DNA from: Deltaproteobacteria bacterium
Lineage (GTDB): Bacteria > Myxococcota_A > UBA796 > UBA2385
Assembly: GCA_947462115.1 (NCBI GenBank)
Contig: CANHON010000069.1
Location: forward strand, 1-15,579
DNA: 15,579 nucleotides
Direction: 5' to 3'
The notes under the pieces are model-generated. The model was not told where the DNA came from and made no database searches. It was given only the letters and a program-made list of their open reading frames with translations. Position numbers and translations under genes: made by a program. Below, in pieces: positions 13,118 to 15,579 of the stretch (positions are counted from its first letter, which is position 1; each line of letters begins with the position of its first letter).

Positions 13118-15490
13118 GGCGCGCCCTCCTCGGGCGCCGCTTCGGGCGGCTCCCCACCGTCTGCGGCGGCGGCGCGGGCAGCGGCGCGGTGGGCCGCGGC
13201 TTCGGCGTCTTCCGCGGCCTCTGCGGCCTGTCGGCGGAGCACGAGGCGCTCGAACAAGAAGGCCGCCGCGAGCAGCGTGGCGCCGAGGCCCATGATCGAG
13301 CCGACCCGGATGAAGCCCGACAGGCTCCAGAGATCGACCACGAAGACCTTGGCGGCGGCGAGCAGCACGAGGCCAAAGCCGACGAAGCGCAGGACGCGCT
13401 GCTCGCGGCCGATGCCGACGCTGAGCACCACCATGCCGTAGAGCGCCCAGGCCAAGGACCGGACCATGCCCTGCAGCAGGCCGTGCCCGCCGAGCTCGAC
13501 CGGCCCAGCGTCTTGGAAAACATCGCTGACCTGGACGTTCACGAGGGCGAAGCCCACCGCCACCGCCGCCAAGACCATCGCGCCGCGGGCGCCCGCGGGC
13601 AGGGCCGCGGCGCGCTCGGAGGCATCGGCGCGCAAGCTCGGCCCGAGCCACTTGGCCGAGGCCAACAAGCAGACCAAGGGCAGGCCCCAGGTGTAGAGGG
13701 TCCAGTTGAGGAAGGGCAGCCCGTCGGTGTTCCCGTACTCCAGCGCGTAGGGGTTCATCACGAGGCGCACCGCCACCACCATGCCGAGCAAGAAGCTCGA
13801 CCAGGGCACCAAGGGGTGCGTGAGCCGCCGGGCGAGCAGGGCCAAGGCCGCGCCCTCCAGCGCCCAGGTCAGCGTCAGCCACTGATCTTTGAGCTGCAAG
13901 GGCACCGCCGCCGTCAGCCCGAGCAAGGTCACGCCGAAGAAGAAGGCCAGCAGGCCCGAGCCCCGGTGAAGGCGGTGAACGCGCACCATCACGATGGTCC
14001 CGAGCAGGGGCATCAGGGCGAGCAGCAGGGGCACGAGTCCCCGGGCCCCGTCGCCGAACAGCTCCATCCAGGCCAACAAGGCCGGCGCGGCGACCGCGGG
14101 CGCGGCCAGCGACGCCGCCTGGAGGTGGAGGCGGCCGGTGGACCCCGGCTGGATCGGCCAAGCGAGCGGCCACGAGCCCAGCAGGCCGACCGCGAGCGCA
14201 GCGGCGCCGAGCACCTCGCCCGCCGGGAGCTGCCCCAGGCGCCCCGCGGCCACGAGGCCGACCACCGCGACCCCGCCGACCGCGGCGAGCGGACCCGCGG
14301 GGGCCCGACGCCCGAGCGCCAGCGCCAGCAAGGCCGGGCTCGCCATCCACAAGGCGGTGAAGCCGGCCGGCGGCACCTCGATGGTGGCCAGGAAAATGGC
14401 GTTGATGAGGCCCAAGGCGAGCGGCGCCGCGCTGCCGGCGAAGCCCCCCGCGCTGCCCCGCAGGCCCAGCGCCGGCAGCAACAACAGCGCCTGGGCGGCG
14501 ACGAGCTGCAGGCGGTGGTCGCCAGCGGTGCCGGCGTGGCCTTGGCTGAACGCGAGGAGCAGCAGCGTCGAGAGCGCCAGGCTCAGGCCCCCGAGCGGCC
14601 CGACCGAGGCCCGGCGCGCCAGCAGCAGGGGGGCCGCCGACAGGCCCACAAGCAGCCCAAAAGACCACCAGGGCGCGGCGCCGAGCTGCCGGAACACCGT
14701 CTGGTAGGTGATGGGATCGACGAATTGCGGGTCGATGGGGACGACCCAGGGCAGGCCGCAGAGGCCGATGAGCAGCAGCAACAGGAAGGCGGCGCGCTCG
14801 AGGCCGGTGGCCCCCGGGTGGGCCGGGCGACGGCCGAGCAGGGCGCCGGTGGCGAGCGAGGGGGCCGCGAGGCTGAGCAGGGCCAGGGCCGCCGCCGGGA
14901 GCTGGTCGGGCGCCCGGTAGCGCACCGTCCAGCCCAGATCGAGGGCCAGGGCGCCGAGGCCCGCCGCCAGCAGCAAGGGCCACCAGCCGCGGCGCACCGC
15001 CACAAAACTCATGCCGCCCGTGAGCAGCGCGAGGTAGGAGAACAGCCCCAGCGCGTTATTTTCGCCGGTGCTGAGCAGCACGGGCGTGAGCAGGCCGCCG
15101 ATGAGCGAGAGCACGGCCGACACCGGGTCGCGCAGGCGGTCGGCCAGGGCCATGCCGAGCACGGTGAGGACCGCGAGGGCGCCAAAAGCCGCGGCCTGCG
15201 GGAGCAAGTGGTAGAGGCTGGCCGCGGCGAAGATGCTTCCGTAGAGGATGCCTTGGCCCGAGCCCACCAGGGCCGCGCCGCTCCACGACAGACCCTTGGC
15301 CCGCATCAAGGCGCCGCGCACCACCAGGACCGTGCCGAGGGCGAGCCCGGCGCCCACCCGCAGGCCCGGCCCGAGCCAGCCCTTCTCGATGGCGGCCGAC
15401 AGGGCGAAAATGGCGCCCAGCAGCAGCGAGAAGCCGCCCAAGCCCGCGGCGAGCCGGGTGATGATCCAGTCGAGGGTGAGGGTGGGGCGG
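13114..15490 (-). CDS. DUF2339-type polytopic membrane protein (5' end missing)
   Basis: About 791 residues are visible. The frame has no stop at its 5' side and is interrupted by the inverted duplication at 15491, so the true start is absent. Reading from the junction, RPTLTLDWIITRLAAGLGG leads into the first helices with GAIFALSAAIEKGWLGPGLRV, GSGQGILYGSIFAAASLYHLLP and LSLIGGLLTPVLLSTGENN, the characteristic DUF2339 core. More than 20 hydrophobic segments fill the protein, ending near SIMGLGATLLAAAFLFERLV and an Ala/Glu-rich cytoplasmic tail. The TTG at 15441 is a possible but poor start because the sensible DUF2339 sequence continues upstream of it. It overlaps the DUF3999 gene by 4 bases. 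DUF2339 proteins are large inner-membrane proteins of unknown activity, sometimes found near cell-envelope genes. Confidence 0.8.
14880..14968 (+). repeat. Inverted repeat, inner arm (inside the DUF2339 gene)
   Basis: These 89 bases are identical, base for base, to the reverse complement of 15491-15579. They code for the DUF2339 membrane protein on the minus strand, so this arm is the native one. The arms are separated by 522 bases. Confidence 0.95.
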
Positions 15491-15579
15491 GGCGGCGGGC
15501 CTCGGCGCCCTGGCCCTCGATCTGGGCTGGACGGTGCGCTACCGGGCGCCCGACCAGCTCCCGGCGGCGGCCCTGGCCC
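15491..15579 (-). repeat. Inverted repeat, outer arm at the window edge (probable fold-back artefact)
   Basis: An exact reverse-complement copy of 14880-14968 that runs to the last base of the window. The match stops sharply at 15490/15491 (CCGCCGCC-AG in the native copy against CCGCCGCC-CC here). Because it holds an antisense piece of the same gene, it is best read as an inverted chimeric join at a contig end rather than as native sequence. Confidence 0.9.

Noticed and set aside
13118..14983. Upstream extension of the DUF3999 frame into a 1320-residue protein
   Set aside because: The extra part overlaps the DUF2339 gene in another frame and is Arg/Pro/Gly-rich low-complexity sequence; the ATGA joint and export signal mark the true start region.
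1..15579. tRNA, rRNA, insertion sequence, phage or attachment-site features
   Set aside because: I saw no cloverleaf or rRNA-like sequence, no transposase or integrase motifs, and no direct repeats flanking a block. The only long inverted repeat is the one at the right edge.

Overview
The window is very GC-rich and shows no plus-strand gene I can support: every convincing gene reads on the minus strand, right to left. Several traits suggest a myxobacterium-like (Myxococcota / former Deltaproteobacteria) genome. These are many GTG and TTG starts joined by ATGA/GTGA/TTGA/TAGTG overlaps, acidic Gly-Asp and Thr-Asp-Gly linkers behind secretion signals, and a Cys-hydrophobic-Arg C-terminal tail of the MYXO-CTERM/Synerg-CTERM type. 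This is inference from style; there is no rRNA or tRNA in the window to settle it.

Right block (about 15490 down to 4216): seven co-directional, tightly packed genes that could form one transcript. In order of transcription they are a DUF2339-type polytopic membrane protein (5' end missing), a secreted DUF3999-type protein with a C-terminal membrane helix, a 150-aa protein with a C-terminal membrane helix, a GT-C-like polytopic membrane protein, a 190-aa single-helix protein, a lipoprotein with a PNGase F-type glycoamidase region behind a possible thioredoxin-like domain, and a soluble PAS-PAS histidine kinase with a C-terminal receiver. Most joints overlap by 1 to 4 bases. The set looks like an envelope or glycan-related machine with its own signalling protein. 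That functional link is inference.

Left block (about 4051 down to 1): a recognisable promoter (TTGACA, 17-base spacer, TACCGT) sits in a 290-base gap. It is followed by a small secreted CTERM-tailed protein with a Thr-Asp-Gly linker, a TMTC/GT105-like putative protein O-mannosyltransferase with C-terminal TPRs, and a membrane-anchored sulfatase/phosphatase-superfamily enzyme with Thr at the usual formylglycine position. After a 106-base gap comes a second, edge-truncated copy of the small secreted protein. One attractive reading is that the transferase glycosylates the Thr-rich linker of its neighbour and the sulfatase-like enzyme decorates the glycan.

A structural warning: the last 89 bases (15491-15579) are an exact reverse complement of 14880-14968, which lies inside the DUF2339 gene. 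The gene reads sensibly up to about 15490 and then runs into this inverted copy. The right edge is therefore probably a fold-back/chimeric assembly end, and the true start of the gene is not in the window.
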